Program-made: the position numbers and the translations under genes
Part shown: positions 10,967-25,496 of the stretch, piece by piece
Numbering within the stretch: position 1 is the first letter of the stretch
Layout of the letters: each line of letters begins with the position of its first letter
Notes under the pieces: model-generated
The model's database searches: none
The model's input: the letters and a program-made list of their open reading frames with translations, nothing else
What the model was told of the DNA's origin: nothing
Origin: Haematococcus lacustris
Taxonomy: Eukaryota; Chlorophyta; Chlorophyceae; Chlamydomonadales; Haematococcaceae
Direction: 5' to 3'
NCBI GenBank assembly: GCA_030144725.1
Contig: JASKMD010000029.1
Span: forward strand, 11,409,990 to 11,473,989
Length of the DNA stretch: 64,000 nucleotides

Positions 10967-11971
10967 ATGCCAACGATGTTTCTAGTTGTCGCCCTGGGCT
11001 TGTCTGCCCTGTCCAGCTCAGCCCTCGCAGCTGACCCTGGCTGGCAGGATGGCCGCAGTACCTGGTTCGACGTGCAAGACAACGACCTGAAGACGTGAGC
11101 GACCAGCCACCACGCTTTTGTTGCCCGAAGCCCGGCCAGCTGTTGGTGCCCACTCAGTAACCTTCTGTCGCCGCATCCCACTCACTAGTGTTCGCACTGC
11201 CTGCACAGGGCCAACTGCCATTTCCGGTGGGACCAGGTGAAGACGGGCAGTTACGTCGCCGCATTCTCGGACTCCAATCCACTCTTCGCTAAGAGCTGTG
11301 GGATGTGCATCGAGGTTCGCTGCCAGGTGCGGGGCCGCACTGCACACGGCGACAGCTGTAGTATGACAGCCCACCAGCTGGCGCCACCTAGCGCGGCCCT
11401 CGGCGGTGCGGCCTCGCGCCCTTGCTGACGCGCCTGATTGCTTGTGCTGCAGAACGCGGTGTTCAAGGATGGCTACGGTCAGACCATGGACCGCAACCGG
11501 GCATGCAAGGATCCTAGCAAGTCCATCTACCTGACCATTGCTGATGCCTGCCCCTGCAACTACCCAAACAACCAGCACTCCAACGAGCGGTGGTGCTGTG
11601 GTGATGACTCCAGCCGCCAGCACATCGACATCACCCAGAGTGCCTTCGCCCAGCTGGCGGACACTAGTGTGGGTGTCATTGGGCTGCAGTGGCGCACGGT
11701 GGACTGCAGCATCGTGAAGAGTGGCACTGGCATGTCCTATGGCTCCTCTCCATCCACCTCTTCCCCCAATTCCTTTACTGCTGGCAACGTCGACCAGACA
11801 GCAGATATGACCTCAGACTTCTCCACACCCTTTGCCTCGTCTAGTGAGGACCATACCACGTTTCCATCCAGCTTCCGACCAGCTGCTGCTAGCTGGCAAC
11901 CCAGCGGTAAATGGGCTGGGGAAATGAAGCAAAAGGTCACGGACTTTGTGTCACGAGTTTTCCAAAGCTGA
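10967..11971 (+). CDS. Expansin-like secreted protein (single double-psi beta-barrel)
   Basis: Three exons, 10967-11094, 11209-11326 and 11453-11971, give 254 residues with all GT-AG borders in phase. It opens with a signal peptide (MPTMFLVVALGLSALSSSALA) and then a double-psi beta-barrel domain. The cysteine pattern and motifs fit expansin/GH45-like domains: GSYVAAFSD, CGMCIEVRCQ, TIADACPCNYPNNQHS, HIDITQSAFAQLAD and IGLQWRTVDC. In expansins this fold loosens wall polymers without hydrolysis; the HIDITQSAFAQLA stretch corresponds to the HFDLS-type motif. Behind the barrel is a Ser/Thr-rich tail of about 80 residues. I see no second cellulose-binding (CBM63) domain, as in plant expansins, so it is a one-domain protein, probably acting in the alga's extracellular matrix or wall. 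Confidence 0.8.
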
Positions 11972-13800
11972 TGTGACGGGCAGGACAGCCCTGCTGGGCA
12001 CTTGCAACGACATCCCCATGTACCTTTGCACATAGCTTGTTCATCGACTGCATTATTAATACATGTTGTGTGACATTGTGCAGCTAGCTAGATAAGCTTT
12101 GACTGCATGCACTTGAGGTTTTTGTTGTTCTTAGCAAGATGTGCTTGTTAGACTACTAGATTTTGTGCAATTCATCGATCTTGGGTATGTGTGACCTCGC
12201 CTGTATGGGGACCTCGCCTATGGATCCAGCTGCAGGTTCTGGAGGCCCCCAGTCTGAGAGCTGTCTGTTTTAATCAGGTATATTCACACCGTGAGCTCTT
12301 TCTCACACATCTTTGTGTGGGAGTTTATTACTGTGTGTGGGTTGCTGTCACTTGTGCACCAGGCCCTCTTGCTGGGTACCTTTAAGCACTTCTCCCTGCC
12401 TGGTTTGACAGCCATGGTGGAACAGCCTGACCTTACATCAGATAACACAGCCCCTGCCCACACAACAGATAACACAGCCCCTGCCCTGTAGTAATAGTAG
12501 GGGAACAACTGTGTTGAGTGGGACATGGTGTAAATTTTAATGATGCTGAGTCCAGCATCCGGTCTGACATCCGGTCTGACAAGCATCCGGCACCAAGCCC
12601 TGATCTAACTGCACAGCTCCTGACCTCCATTGCTTGCATAATATTCTGATTGTATGACGTGCATAGGCATTGTGAGTCAGGCAAGGCTACTAGGTGTACT
12701 CGGACCCAAGTCAGAGCATGATGATAATGCATGATGAGATGTTTTGTTGACGATAAGAGATGTTATTGCATGCAACCATCATCTGTGTTGGCAATATTTT
12801 GTTTGCTGTACTAGGCGTGAAGCATCGTGGAATAAACCAGACAAACACAGCTCATGGAACGTGGAACGTGTCTGACGGTGGTAAATCCCACTCAGCCATA
12901 AATAGTGGGATGTTCGGGTGCCTTATTTGGATTCATATCTTTCATGCAATAAGGCAGGAAATTAGGCAGACAAATCTATGGCAGGAATGAAGTCTGGGCA
13001 CCTGATGGAAATATGAGCCAGATAGGGGGGCCAATCCAATGCTTCACTGCCTTACTGTGCCACTGCCTCTGCCTGCTCCCGCCGCCTGAGCGACCAGATG
13101 CTGCAACAACCAGTCACGCTCCTCCACTATCATTGCTCACTCAAAATGGTGCAGCAGTGATATTTGTGTTGACAATGTGCAGGAACTCCCTGTCCATAAA
13201 TCGAAGGGTGGGAAAAACGACTGAGGCGTGGAGGTTGCTGGCCGGGACAGGCTGCAGGGAAGCAGGTTGTGGCTGGGCTGCACGGGGAGGAGGTTGCTGT
13301 GCTGCAGTTGAGTGTTATGGAGTAGGGGGGGGAGAGAGGCTGAGCTACAACGCAAAGAGCCAGCCTAGCGCCTAGGGCGACGCTAGCATGTTCGCAACCG
13401 CAAGGCAGGCGCACCTGAGGCGGGCCGTTCGCAAGGCACTGCCAGATTGGTCCTGTCGCGTCTCATTTGACGTTCTGACTTTGGCTTGGATACAGACCCC
13501 CCAGCCTCGTCGCTGGCTTCGTCGCGCTTTCGTCTGGGACCCAAGGACGTCCTGACCTATTCTGGACACCTGGGGGTACAAGGTATTGGCGAACGCTACG
13601 CACTAGACGCTGGTTTTGACGGTGTTTTAAAGGTGCTTACCTCCGCGCTGTACATGACTGGCATGCGGGTAAACTCCGGTCACGACGCGGCAAAGTGGGT
13701 TCTAAATTACACATGGCCTCACACCGTGAGAGTCTCAAAAAGTCTTGCATTCATGATTGTTTTTGCTGAGGCGTGAAAGAACAGTTTGCCGACCAGGCTA
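11972..13800. other. Intergenic stretch between expansin and sulfite oxidase
   Basis: It contains one copy (12464-12517) of a short dispersed repeat with core CCCTGCCCTGTAGTAATAG, also present at 24358-24405 and 27029-27078. Nearby, CATCCGGTCTGAC is repeated twice in tandem (about 12555-12585). The open frames are not convincing. The last few hundred bases would contain the sulfite oxidase promoter. Confidence 0.5.
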
Positions 13801-14103
13801 ATGGCTGGCCGCCAGGCCTTTAGGTGGATTGCTAGGAGCTGGATAGGAGGTCGGCCACCTGCATGCGCTAGACTTCGAGATCTGCGAGTCTTGGCGTCCC
13901 AGCGCGACGTTCAGTGCGACAGCAGCCCCCACTGGCTGCTGGCAGGGGCCTTCGCGGTGGGGGCTGTGACACTGGGCTGGGCGGTAGACCTGGCGCCACA
14001 TGCCCGCGCTGACGCCTCCACGCTCGCCAGGAGCTCACAATCTGTGACACCAGTCCCGACTCACAAGGCAGCAGCTGCTTCTGCTGGTACCCGCTCAGCC
14101 CAG

Positions 14104-14136
<33 letters not shown>

Positions 14137-17100
14137 GATACAGCTGCCGTGCCCCTTCCTGTGTTTAGCAGAGAAGAGGTAGCCAAGCACAAAACGGCTG
14201 AACAGGGCATCTGGGTCATCTTCAAGGTGTGTCACAATCTCAGTGTGCTTCAGGGTGGCTGTGGGCATAGCTGATGTGGGAGGGGCCAGTGCCTGCAGCT
14301 TTGCCGTGACTCATGGTTGTGGCAGCTGGGTGGAGGCTGGGTAGAGCAGTGCGGTCTGATGCAGAAGGGGAGTGTGCTGGCGCAGGGCGGGGTGTATGAC
14401 ATCACAGACTTTGTGCACCAACACCCGGGCGGTGCCGCGAAGATCATGCTGGCGGCTGGGGCCTCAGTGGAGCCATTCTGGGCCATGTGAGGCGCAGGCA
14501 GCGGCAGTGGTGGGCAGGCTAGCCGCCACCTGCACATCACATGGGGCAGTGCAGCTGTGGCAGCAACAGCAGCAGCTTTGACACCAGCAGCAGCAGTGGC
14601 AGCAGGAACGGTGGCAGTGGCAGCAGTCCCATGCCTGGGTGCGGGCGCAGCAGCAAGCACAAGAGATGTAGCGGAATGGTGGCAGCACCACAGGCATCAC
14701 TGCTAGGCATTACCGCAGCCAACATCATGGGGGGGCCCTGTTCCCCTGATGACTGGCGCAGGCCACTTTGTCCGCTGCTGACCCACACCCTGACGGCTGC
14801 CTGGCCTGGGTTGACCTGCCCTGGGTGGTCTGCCAGCACATGCCCCGATGCCTGCCACTGCCCCTGACCCGGAGCCCGCACCCACATGAGGCGCCTCCAC
14901 ATCCACACCCTGATGCCACTCCCCGCCACCCCCCTGCTGCCAGGTACCAGCAGCACCTCAAAGCTGAGGTCCAGGACCTGCTGCGGGACTACAAGATTGG
15001 CTCCCTAGAGGGTGGGTGACTGACCCGGCCCTTAGACCAGGCTGCGGGGGTCCGAGGTGGCTGCTCGGCCCAGGGGTGGGGTCATCCCTGGCTGTCCCTT
15101 CCCTCCTCATCATGCTGGAGTGTGGGCTTGGCTGGTGCCTTCCATGGAAAGATTGCATGCAGTTACATTCCCATTAACATTTTGAGCGTGCTGTTGCGAT
15201 GGTGTTGTCATAGCATCAATCAGCTGTCTCCTGGTCGAGATCAATGTGAGCTGTACTCCTTCCGGTGGAAGCAATATACATAGTCTCAATGGCTGTACAC
15301 CTGTGGTGCAGGGGGAGCAGACAACGTGGCACCAGCAGGGGCAAGACCTGACCCTTGGGGCAATGAGCCGCAACGCCACCCTGCTCTAATCTACAGGTGG
15401 ATGATCTCCCCTCCCCCTCCCCCTCCCCCTCCCCCTCCCCCTCCCCCTCCCCCTCCCCCTCCCCCTCCCCCTCCCCCTCCCCCTCCCCCTCCCCCTCCCC
15501 CTCCCCCTCCCCCTCCCCCTCCCCCTCCCCCCCTCCCCCTCCCCCTCCCCCTCCCCTCCCCCTCCCCCTCCCCCTCCCCCTCCCCCTCCCCCTCCCCCTC
15601 CCCCTCCCCCTCCCCCTCCCCCTCCCCCTCCCCCTCCCCCTCCCCCTCCCTGAATTTGACCTGCTTGCCTGCCTGCCTGCATATGGCCAGATCGGAGCGG
15701 CCCTGCAATGCGGAAACGCCGGCCCACATCCTTGCTGCCAACCTCATCACGAACAACGACATATTCTACGTCAGGTGAGGCGGCAGCACCGCCAGCAAGC
15801 ATGCTGCAGAAGGTCCACAATGCAGCCAGTAGTCAAGGCAGGCGGCAGATACAGCGCTGAGGGGATGAGGTCAGGATGGCGCACTGCCCCAGGTGCCTGT
15901 GCTAGGTGTGCAGCCTCTGGCACCCGCCTGCCTGACCCATCTCCAGCCACCCCTGCCAAACCCTGACCAAGGCTACCGTACCCAGCCTCTTGAGCATGGA
16001 GGACCTGACTGAACTAGCCCCTTCACCCTGCCAGGCCCTCCCCCTCACACCCACTGATAATGCCCGCCCAGGCCTGCGTAGCTCAGCCCTGCAGCCTTGG
16101 CTCCGCTGTCTTGCCTGACGCCAGGAACCACCTGCCAGTGCCTGAGCTGGCGCCTGAGCGGTGGCGGCTGGAGGTGCGCGGCCAAGGGCTGCGGGCGCTG
16201 ACTCTGGACCTGAGCTCCCTGCGCTCTGAGTTCAAATGCCACACAGTCACTGCCACTGTCCAGTGCGCTGGTGAGGCTGGCAGTGGCAGCCCCGGGGCCT
16301 GAGGACAGTCGCTGGACCAGGGGCAAGAACAGCGGCAGGAGCACAGCAAACAGGGCAGGGGCAGATAGGGGGTGGGGGCGGGGGCGGTGGCGGGGGCGGG
16401 CACAGGGGGGATGGTCAGCAGCTGCCATGGGAATGTCAGGCAGGCGGGTGTGGTCCCCAGGCCCCCTGCTGATTCCACTGAGCATGCATCTCCCACATGC
16501 CCTGCTTGCTTGCCCCTGGTGCTCCTCTATGATGGTGACGGAGTGGGTGTGAGCGCGCAGGCAACCGGCGCAACGAGATGAAGGCCGTGAAGGCAGTGAA
16601 GGGCCTGGACTGGGACACTGGAGCCATTGGCACCGCGGTGTGGAGCGGGGTCAAGCTGCGGGATGTGCTGTTAAGGGCAGGTGGGCAGCATGCCCCCACC
16701 TGCCCCCAACCCACACCCTCCCCTGCTGCTCTCCCCTCGTCCCCTCTAATCCCGGCTGCCCCCCTCCCCCCTTCCCTTTGACGCTGGAGTGAGTGGTACT
16801 GCTGCTTGCTCTGGCACCATCCTCGCTGCTGCCTACCCACCGCTACTGACCTCATCGCTGCCTTGCCCGCTGCTGCCCACCCGCTGTTGCCACAGGCCTA
16901 GACCCAGACGACCCTGACGTGGCCCACATCCATTTCCTGGGTGCTGACACCGACCCCAGCAGTGGCGAGCACTACGCCACCTCCATCCCTCTGCATGTCG
17001 CCATGGACCCACTCAGGGTGAGGTGAAGGGGGGGGGGTGGCATGAGGGGGGAGGCGGGTGCAGGGGCAGGGATGCAGCTGGACAGGGGGCTAAGGGGCTA

Positions 17101-19963
17101 GAGCCAGGCATATGGCAGTGGTGGGGTCAGGGTGACCGGGAGCACAACGATGTGCACCTCTGCCATGCTCGAGTCACTCCTCCATACTCCTCCATATTTC
17201 GCTGGGCCCTCACCCCCTCCCATCTCCCTCTCCCTCTCCCTCTCCCTCTCCCTCTCCCTCCCTCTCTCCCTCTCCCTCTCCCTCTCCCTCTCCCTCTCCC
17301 TCTCCCTCTCCCTCTCCCTCTCCCTCTCCCTCTCCCTCTCCCTCTCCCTCTCCCTCTCCCTCTCCCTCTCCCTCTCCCTCTCCCTCTCCCTCTCCCTCTC
17401 CCTCTCCCTCTCCCTCTCCCTCTCCCTCTCCCTCTCCCTCTCCCTCTCCCTCTCCCTCTCCCTCTCCCTCTCCCTCTCCCTCTCCCTCTCCCTCTCCCTC
17501 TCCCTCTCCCTCTCCCTCTCCCTCTCCCTCTCCCTCTCCCTCTCCCTCTCCCTCTCCCTCTCCCTCTCCCTCTCCCTCTCCCTCTCCCTCTCCCTCTCCC
17601 TCTCCCTCGCCCTCGCCCCGCCCCGCCCTCGCCCCTCGCCCTGCCCTGCCCCGCCACGCTGCTCTCCCCCTGCTGCCCCCACTCCTCCCACTCCCTTGCT
17701 CCACCTGTCAGGAGGCCCTGCTGGCATATGAAATGAACGGGCAGCCGCTGAGCAGAGACCACGGCGCGCCCTTGCGCCTAGTGGTACCCGGGACAGTGGG
17801 GGCGCGCTGCGTCAAGTGGCTCAGTGCGTGGCTCAGGCCGCCTGACAACCCCGCCTATGACCACAGTCCCCCCACAGCTGCCTGCACCCCCCACACCCCC
17901 AGCCTGCCCTCTGCCTTGCTGCTCATGCCTGCCGAGGCCCATCCCCTCTCACACGCTCCCCTCGCTCACACTTTTTGCGCCTCTGCCCTGCCGGGCTGTG
18001 CTTGCAGCTGGCATTGTGGCCAGTGATCAGGAGAGTGGGTCCCACTGGCAGCAGCACGACTACAAGTCATTCAGCCCCTCAACAGACTGGGACTCTGTTG
18101 ACTGGACCAGGTGTGGTGGTGGGGGGTGGCTGCAGGGGCAGGGGCAACTGCGGCCTGTGTGGAAAGGGGTGGGGCAAGGTCGGTATGGGGCTCGAAGAGG
18201 GGGCCAGGGAGATGCAAGAGCAGGTCAAGGGAGTGTCCTTGCTTCCCATGCAGCGGCGTAGTCAGTCAAGCCATGCACATGTCCAAGCCCAGCAGCTCTA
18301 GCTTGCTTGCTCTCTTGCTCTGACTCACAGCAAGTCTTGAGCTTGGAGCGTGGGTGTGGACACAGACCAGACATGGCACATGCAGCGTCAGGGACCAGCC
18401 CTGCCCTGCCGCAGCATGCAGCGGACAGCAGACGGCCGCCACCCAGGACCAGAGCAGACAGGCGGCAGGTGGCAGGTGCAAGGCAGCAGGGGCTGGCTGG
18501 GTGTGTGGCTGCAGCGCACCGGCCATCCATGACCCCCCCGTGACCTCTGCCATCACTGAACCGCTCCCAGGCACAGCGCTGCAGGCTGGCACCAAGTCAG
18601 TCCCAGGTGAGCGTCAGGCGGCTGCTGGCGTACCCTAGCTGCAGCCCTGGGAAAGCTGCAGGGCAGGCCCCCGTTGCCTAGGCAGGCTGCCTCCAATACG
18701 TGCTTCACACTTCCCTGTCACTCATACATGCAGTGCATGCACATCACCATTGTGCATGGTGGTGAGCATGGCACCGTAGCTCTGCGGCAGCGAGGCCCGT
18801 CAGCAACATCATGGCTGCCTGAGCTAGGCCCTGGACCACGACACGATCAGATGCCAGGCAGTGGGGATGAAGGGGGACTAAGGCTGAGGCTGGGCATAAG
18901 CTGGTTTCCAGGTGCAGGCCACAGTGTTGGCCAGGGCTGCAGCAAAGCTCCCTAGCAGCAGCCTGTGCCACAGCTGGTGTTGGAGCCAGTGGCTCAGGCA
19001 GGCCGCCTGGCCCCATGTTGCAGTGCGGGGCTACGCATGGAGCGGAGGTGGGCGGGCCATTGTGCGTGTGGATGTCACAGCAGACGGGGGCGCGAGTTGG
19101 ACCACCGCTGAGCTGAAGAAGCTGGGCCAGAGGCCGGGTCGGGCCTGGGCCTGGGCTTTGTGGAAGGTGGGCCCGGCTGCACCGCAGGCCCTGACAGCAG
19201 GAGGGGGGGTCAGGCAGCAACCCTGACCATTGCTGCCAGCAGCAGCAGCAGCAGCAGCAGCAGTGATGATGGCAGGGTGCAACAACTGGGCGTCCTGCAA
19301 CAGCAGCAGCAGCAGCACTTTGTTGCCAGACCCGGGTGGTGGCCTGGCTGCAGCACCAACAGGGACGGATGGCTGCAGCATTAACAGGGACGGATGTGAG
19401 CCACGCCCTGTGCTGCCTTCTTGAGAAGGGTTCAGCTGCAACTGCTGGCGGGTCTGTGATTGGTCGTTTGGGCGTGATGCACTTCTACATGCGAGCAACC
19501 TCACATGCACGAGCTTCAGTGCAATGCCATCCAGGAGGTGGATGGGAGCCGCAGCCAGCCTGGCTGATTGACACCTGTTAGATGGAAGGGTTGAATATGT
19601 ATGCAGCATATGGTGCTTCTGCTGCTGCGGTTGGGCAGCCAGGCAGCACTTGAGCCCTGACAGCAGGAGGGGGGGTCAGGCAGCAACCCCCAGGTAGTAA
19701 CCAGCAGCAGCAGCAGCAGCAGCAGCGATGTAGCCAGGTAGCCCTTGAGCTAGATCACACATGCAAACATTTCACCTTGCATGCTGTGTGTTTCCGTGCA
19801 GGCTGAGGTGCAGCTGCCCCCAGGACACCAAGGCCCTCTTGAACTGGCGTGCAAGGCCGTGGATGATTCCTACAACAGCCAGCCTGACAGCGTGGCAGGG
19901 GTCTGGAACCTGCGTGGAGTAGTGAACAACGCATGGCATAGGGTCAGCTTGCAAGTACAGTGA
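13801..19963 (+). CDS. SUOX: Sulfite oxidase, cytochrome b5 plus molybdenum-cofactor type
   Basis: Oxidises sulfite to sulfate with molybdopterin; the b5 domain passes electrons to cytochrome c. Thirteen exons close in phase to 587 residues: 13801-14226, 14386-14486, 14944-15011, 15312-15396, 15691-15774, 16125-16270, 16561-16680, 16896-17017, 17712-17823, 18008-18110, 18515-18606, 19024-19166, 19802-19963. The N-terminus is an Arg-rich, Ser-containing presequence followed by one membrane-like segment ([17 protein letters not shown]), as in animal mitochondrial SUOX. A Gln run precedes the b5 domain, whose haem motif is HQHPGG. The Moco domain holds the cofactor Cys in [11 protein letters not shown], then HIHFLGAD and GARCVKWL. 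The dimerisation domain has [19 protein letters not shown] and [13 protein letters not shown]. Land-plant sulfite oxidase lacks the b5 domain and is peroxisomal, so this is the animal-like form. Introns 4 and 8 carry long pyrimidine repeats. Confidence 0.93.
15409..15651. repeat. (CCCCCT)n microsatellite in SUOX intron 4
   Basis: About 240 bp of almost perfect CCCCCT units, starting 12 bp after the exon 4 donor, with slips near 15530 and 15555. Pyrimidines are on the coding strand. The G-rich complement could form G-quadruplex or triplex structures. Confidence 0.97.
17224..17608. repeat. (CCCTCT)n microsatellite in SUOX intron 8
   Basis: About 385 bp of CCCTCT units with one early interruption (near 17257). 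It is again pyrimidine-rich on the coding strand and ends about 100 bp before exon 9. Length polymorphism between strains is expected. Confidence 0.97.
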
Positions 19964-20219
19964 AGAGGTCCTTGCCACACAACCTCAACAGTTGAACAAG
20001 TTAGTTGACGCATGAATCAGTTGCTCCGGCTCCTTGGTGGGCACTGTCGGCAAGCTTCCATCTCCTTGACAGTGCCACAGCTTTACCTGCCCTTCACTAG
20101 TACTACCTCAGGTCGAGGGGCCTAAGCTGGGGCAGTGAAGTTCAGTGTGCCTTGATTATCGCCCACCCCCTCACTAAGGCCACTACAGGCTTCAGCTGCT
20201 GAACCCTTGGGATGGTGCT

Positions 20220-22627
<2,408 letters not shown>

Positions 22628-23520
22628 AAGGTCACCCCGGCCGTTGGTCCCGCCAATCCGTGCCAGGCCTCGCACCACGTGCTAGCGAAGGGTAGCTGAG
22701 GCTATCGTTTTAGACTGAAGCCTTGTCCCAGATCACCGCCCGCCACCAGGTTGAAAACCAAACAAGCAGCGACCCACCTACAAGAGCAGGGTGGCGAGGC
22801 GCTCCGTGGCGTCCGTAGCTAACTTCGCACTAAAGAGGCAGCCCTCGTAGTGCGCCGCAGGCCATCGCAGTGCGCCATGCCACCACGCTATGTCACTACA
22901 CCACGAGACTGAGTCACGCCACGATTCGCTGAAGTCGGTGCAAGTCGGGGGCATGGCACTGTTAACTTTTTCGGCTCTATTGGCTCACTTCCTCTATTGG
23001 CTCAGTTTCTCTATCGGCTCAGTTGTGCTAGTCTGGCTCAGCTGCTGCTACTGGTTTTATCTAAAGGTGCATTGCCTTACATGTCATCTGCCTCGTTCCC
23101 GCCACATTTTAGGCTTCCGCCACGGTCACGGCCACTGCTTACCAGCTTGGCACTTATCGCATTTTCGCGTGCCAGGGCAGCGCGGCGTCGGGGTCCAGGA
23201 GGGCTCATCACACTTTTCGGTTTCAACTTCGCGCACAGTGCGAGAAATGCAGCGATGAGGGCGCCCAGCGGCAGCACAGAGTCCAACCCATCCGGGTTGT
23301 GCTCAAGGACGCCGCCAATCGCCCCTGTGATGAGATCGGCCCATGCCACATTCACCCGCTGCCACATTTTGTCATTGTGTGTACCACACAAGGTGATGGA
23401 GTATGCCTGGAGCACAACCCGGTATATAGACCCGCCCAGCTATCCGGCAAAGGTGGGAGCACGTGGAAAGGACCAAAGGCCAAAAGGTTTAAGCTCTTGA
23501 CAAAAGCCTCAAAATGATGG
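22628..23520. other. Intergenic stretch, no supported gene
   Basis: A short tandem repeat of about 15 bp with core ATTGGCTCA lies at 22975-23035. A minus-strand frame at 23077-23415 has a hydrophobic patch (LPLGALIAAFLALCAKL) but no recognisable family and no splice support. I see nothing else to annotate. Confidence 0.4.
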
Positions 23521-23528
23521 GTTCAAGG

Positions 23529-23680
23529 CAGTGTTACCAAATACGGCTCTGTACGGTCTGTATTTTCCGTATAATCGTTTTGTACGGTACAGTATATACG
23601 AAAAAACGGTACATACGGCACAGTATTTACGGGAAAACGGTATACGGTAAAATACAGTCCAGCCGTCTTTGGTAACACTG
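23529..23680. mobile_element. hAT-type MITE, 152 bp, with 8-bp target duplication
   Basis: The ends are CAGTGTTACCAAATACGGCT and, reversed, CAGTGTTACCAAAGACGGCT. The flanks are perfect copies of GTTCAAGG (23521-23528 and 23681-23688). The interior is AT-rich with many TACGG motifs. It has no coding capacity. The CAGTG-type terminus with an 8-bp duplication assigns it to hAT. Confidence 0.92.
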
Positions 23681-23829
23681 GTTCAAGGCGTTGGCAGAGT
23701 GCACGATAGCGAAACAAAGTCAACGCACGGTGCTGCTGACACCTCAATGAGATGCTGTGCATGCTTGGAGGCGGGGTCAGGCAGGTCCCGGCTCAGGTGT
23801 CAGATTATCTCTGAGTGCAGGGTCACTGG

Positions 23830-24081
23830 CTAGGCGCTGACCGCCCTGCACATGGGGCACACACACTCATGCCTGCCATGTAGATATCGGCGCAGGCAGG
23901 CGCTGAGCAGACGGTGGCCACACGACAGCATGCGCACTGTCTGGCCCTCGCCCATGTTGTCCAGGCATACACAGCACTGCTCCGCCTGCTTGTTCACCAC
24001 CTTGCAGGCAGGAACACAAGCACAGTGCTTGAGACCAACAGCAGCAGCAGCAGCAGCAGTAACCCACAGATGGCTACTCAT
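23830..24081 (-). CDS. RING-finger-like fragment
   Basis: An 83-residue frame begins with an ATG at 24081. It contains CCVCLDNMGEGQTVRMLSCG, then HRLLSACLRRYL and CPMC, the spacing of a RING ubiquitin-ligase finger. In canonical RING-H2 fingers the metal ligand after CGH is a further His; here that place is Leu, so one zinc site is probably impaired. The N-terminal part is Ala-rich and may be artificial. It could be the last exon of a larger E3 ligase gene or a decaying fragment; no neighbouring exons were recognised. Confidence 0.45.
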   Translation of the reverse strand: MSSHLWVTAAAAAAVGLKHCACVPACKVVNKQAEQCCVCLDNMGEGQTVRMLSCGHRLLSACLRRYLHGRHECVCPMCRAVSA

Positions 24082-24357
24082 TGTTGAGATGTCTGGCGCG
24101 CAAGTGGCTATGCCAGGTGTGTCATGCCCGACACAGCAGTTGGATAGCTCACATGCGTCCAGAATAAGGTGTCTAATGTGAATAAAATGCCATGATAATG
24201 GGAGAAAGTGGGCGAACGACTCGATCAGGCCTATTCAAGTTCGGCACCGTACTGTGTATGCCGGCTTTGAGCAAAGGTCTGTCCACTATGCAGTGGCCTG
24301 GTGTGGGGGTGTGCAAGAAGCAGTCAAAGTAGGAGTGGGGATGAGGAGCTGCTGAAG

Positions 24358-24405
24358 TGGAACAGCCCCTGCCCTGTAGTAATAGTAGGGGAACAACTGT
24401 GCTGA
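24358..24405. repeat. Short dispersed repeat, three copies in the window
   Basis: About 45 bp with core CCCTGCCCTGTAGTAATAG, then GGGGAACAACTGTG. Copies are at 12464-12517, here, and 27029-27078, all in the same orientation. The copies at 12464 and 27029 share the upstream word CAGATAACACAG. Identity as a transposon end or SINE tail is unknown. Confidence 0.8.
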
Positions 24406-24490
24406 AGTGGATTGGAACGCCACCCCTGTTGAAGATCCTATCATTTCGTCCTTGTGACGGCAGCTTTCTGTTCGATGGGCTGCCCGTGGC

Positions 24491-25496
24491 GGTCACCCCT
24501 CCCATTGAACCACCACGTAAGGGACATTTGACTTTGCGGCGTGCCTGGTGAGAGTTGAGATGTCATTTTAACGCGGAATGCCTTATCTCTGCGCCGCGCT
24601 TGCGCCTGCGCGCCCGAGCTGCTGGCACCCACGGTGACCGGCAGTCTGCCAGGCACGCGAACGGTTACGTTTTGCGCAATGGGCCTTTTAAGTGCTGCTT
24701 TACAACACCCACAACGCAGGATGCAGAGTTCGCCGCTGCGGTACACTTTACGCATGGAGCCCAGTTTTCTCAACATCATCTTACACAGCCTTCCCCTCCG
24801 CATGGATCTCCACCCAGCCAGTGCTGGCAGCTGGCGTAGACCTCACACAACACGCACAGCGGGCAGCCGGACCCCCCTCCCGTTTGTAGGGGTGGTATTT
24901 GGGTGTCGGCATGCTGCAGACATGTGCACACGCCATCCTCTAAAACACATATTGGCAAATCTCAGCAAGAGTTGAGACTTTGGCAGGGGGTTCACAGTGA
25001 CTTCCCTAACCAGTGACGCAAGGCTGGAGAGTTGCAATGAGTTGCATGGTTGTCAGACGGGCATCAGCAGAGTGGGCAGCATGGGGGAGGTTTAGCCCAC
25101 CTTTATGGAGCTTAATTAGCAAGTGAATGATGCAGTTGCCCCTGCTATGCTCATGCCGTGGTCTCCTCCTAGTTTCAGAGCCCCTGGGCCTAGTTCCGCC
25201 GCCCCAGAGCCAGCGCATGTGGGTTATTATGTTGGACATGAGGTCGGGCTCCTCGCACATCGCGCACTATCCATCGCGTTAAACAGGTACTCATTGTTAC
25301 TGGGACAACGTACATCAAGTCCGCAGGCTCGGTAGGGTCGGATACCCGGCAACATGCCCGACCAGCTCAGCGTGTGGCTCAGCGCGGCTGAATTTTAACG
25401 CTTCAATCCTCGTGTCTATCCGTGCAGAAATGAGTCCGGAAAAGCCGTTGTCCCTTATCGTTAGGAGGGTTGGTGGTTCAATGGGAGGGGTGACCT
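24491..25496. mobile_element. Non-autonomous DNA transposon with 24-bp perfect terminal inverted repeats
   Basis: The left end reads GGTCACCCCTCCCATTGAAC then CACC; the right end is its exact reverse complement. AAGGGACA follows in both arms after a small indel. TGGC stands directly outside both ends, a candidate 4-bp target duplication. The roughly 1-kb interior has no transposase motif I can recognise. The superfamily is not assignable from the ends. Confidence 0.7.

Noticed and set aside
15326..15966. Long open frames of Pro, Ser-Pro or Gly-Glu/Gly-Arg repeats
   Set aside because: They are translations of the (CCCCCT)n intron microsatellite; the SUOX splice sites on both sides are in phase without them.
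17023..17762. Long open frames of Leu-Pro, Ser-Leu, Arg-Glu and Gly-Arg repeats
   Set aside because: They come from the (CCCTCT)n tract in SUOX intron 8 and are not coding.
23077..23415. Minus-strand frame with a hydrophobic patch
   Set aside because: No family match, no splice signals that join it to a gene, composition typical of chance frames here.
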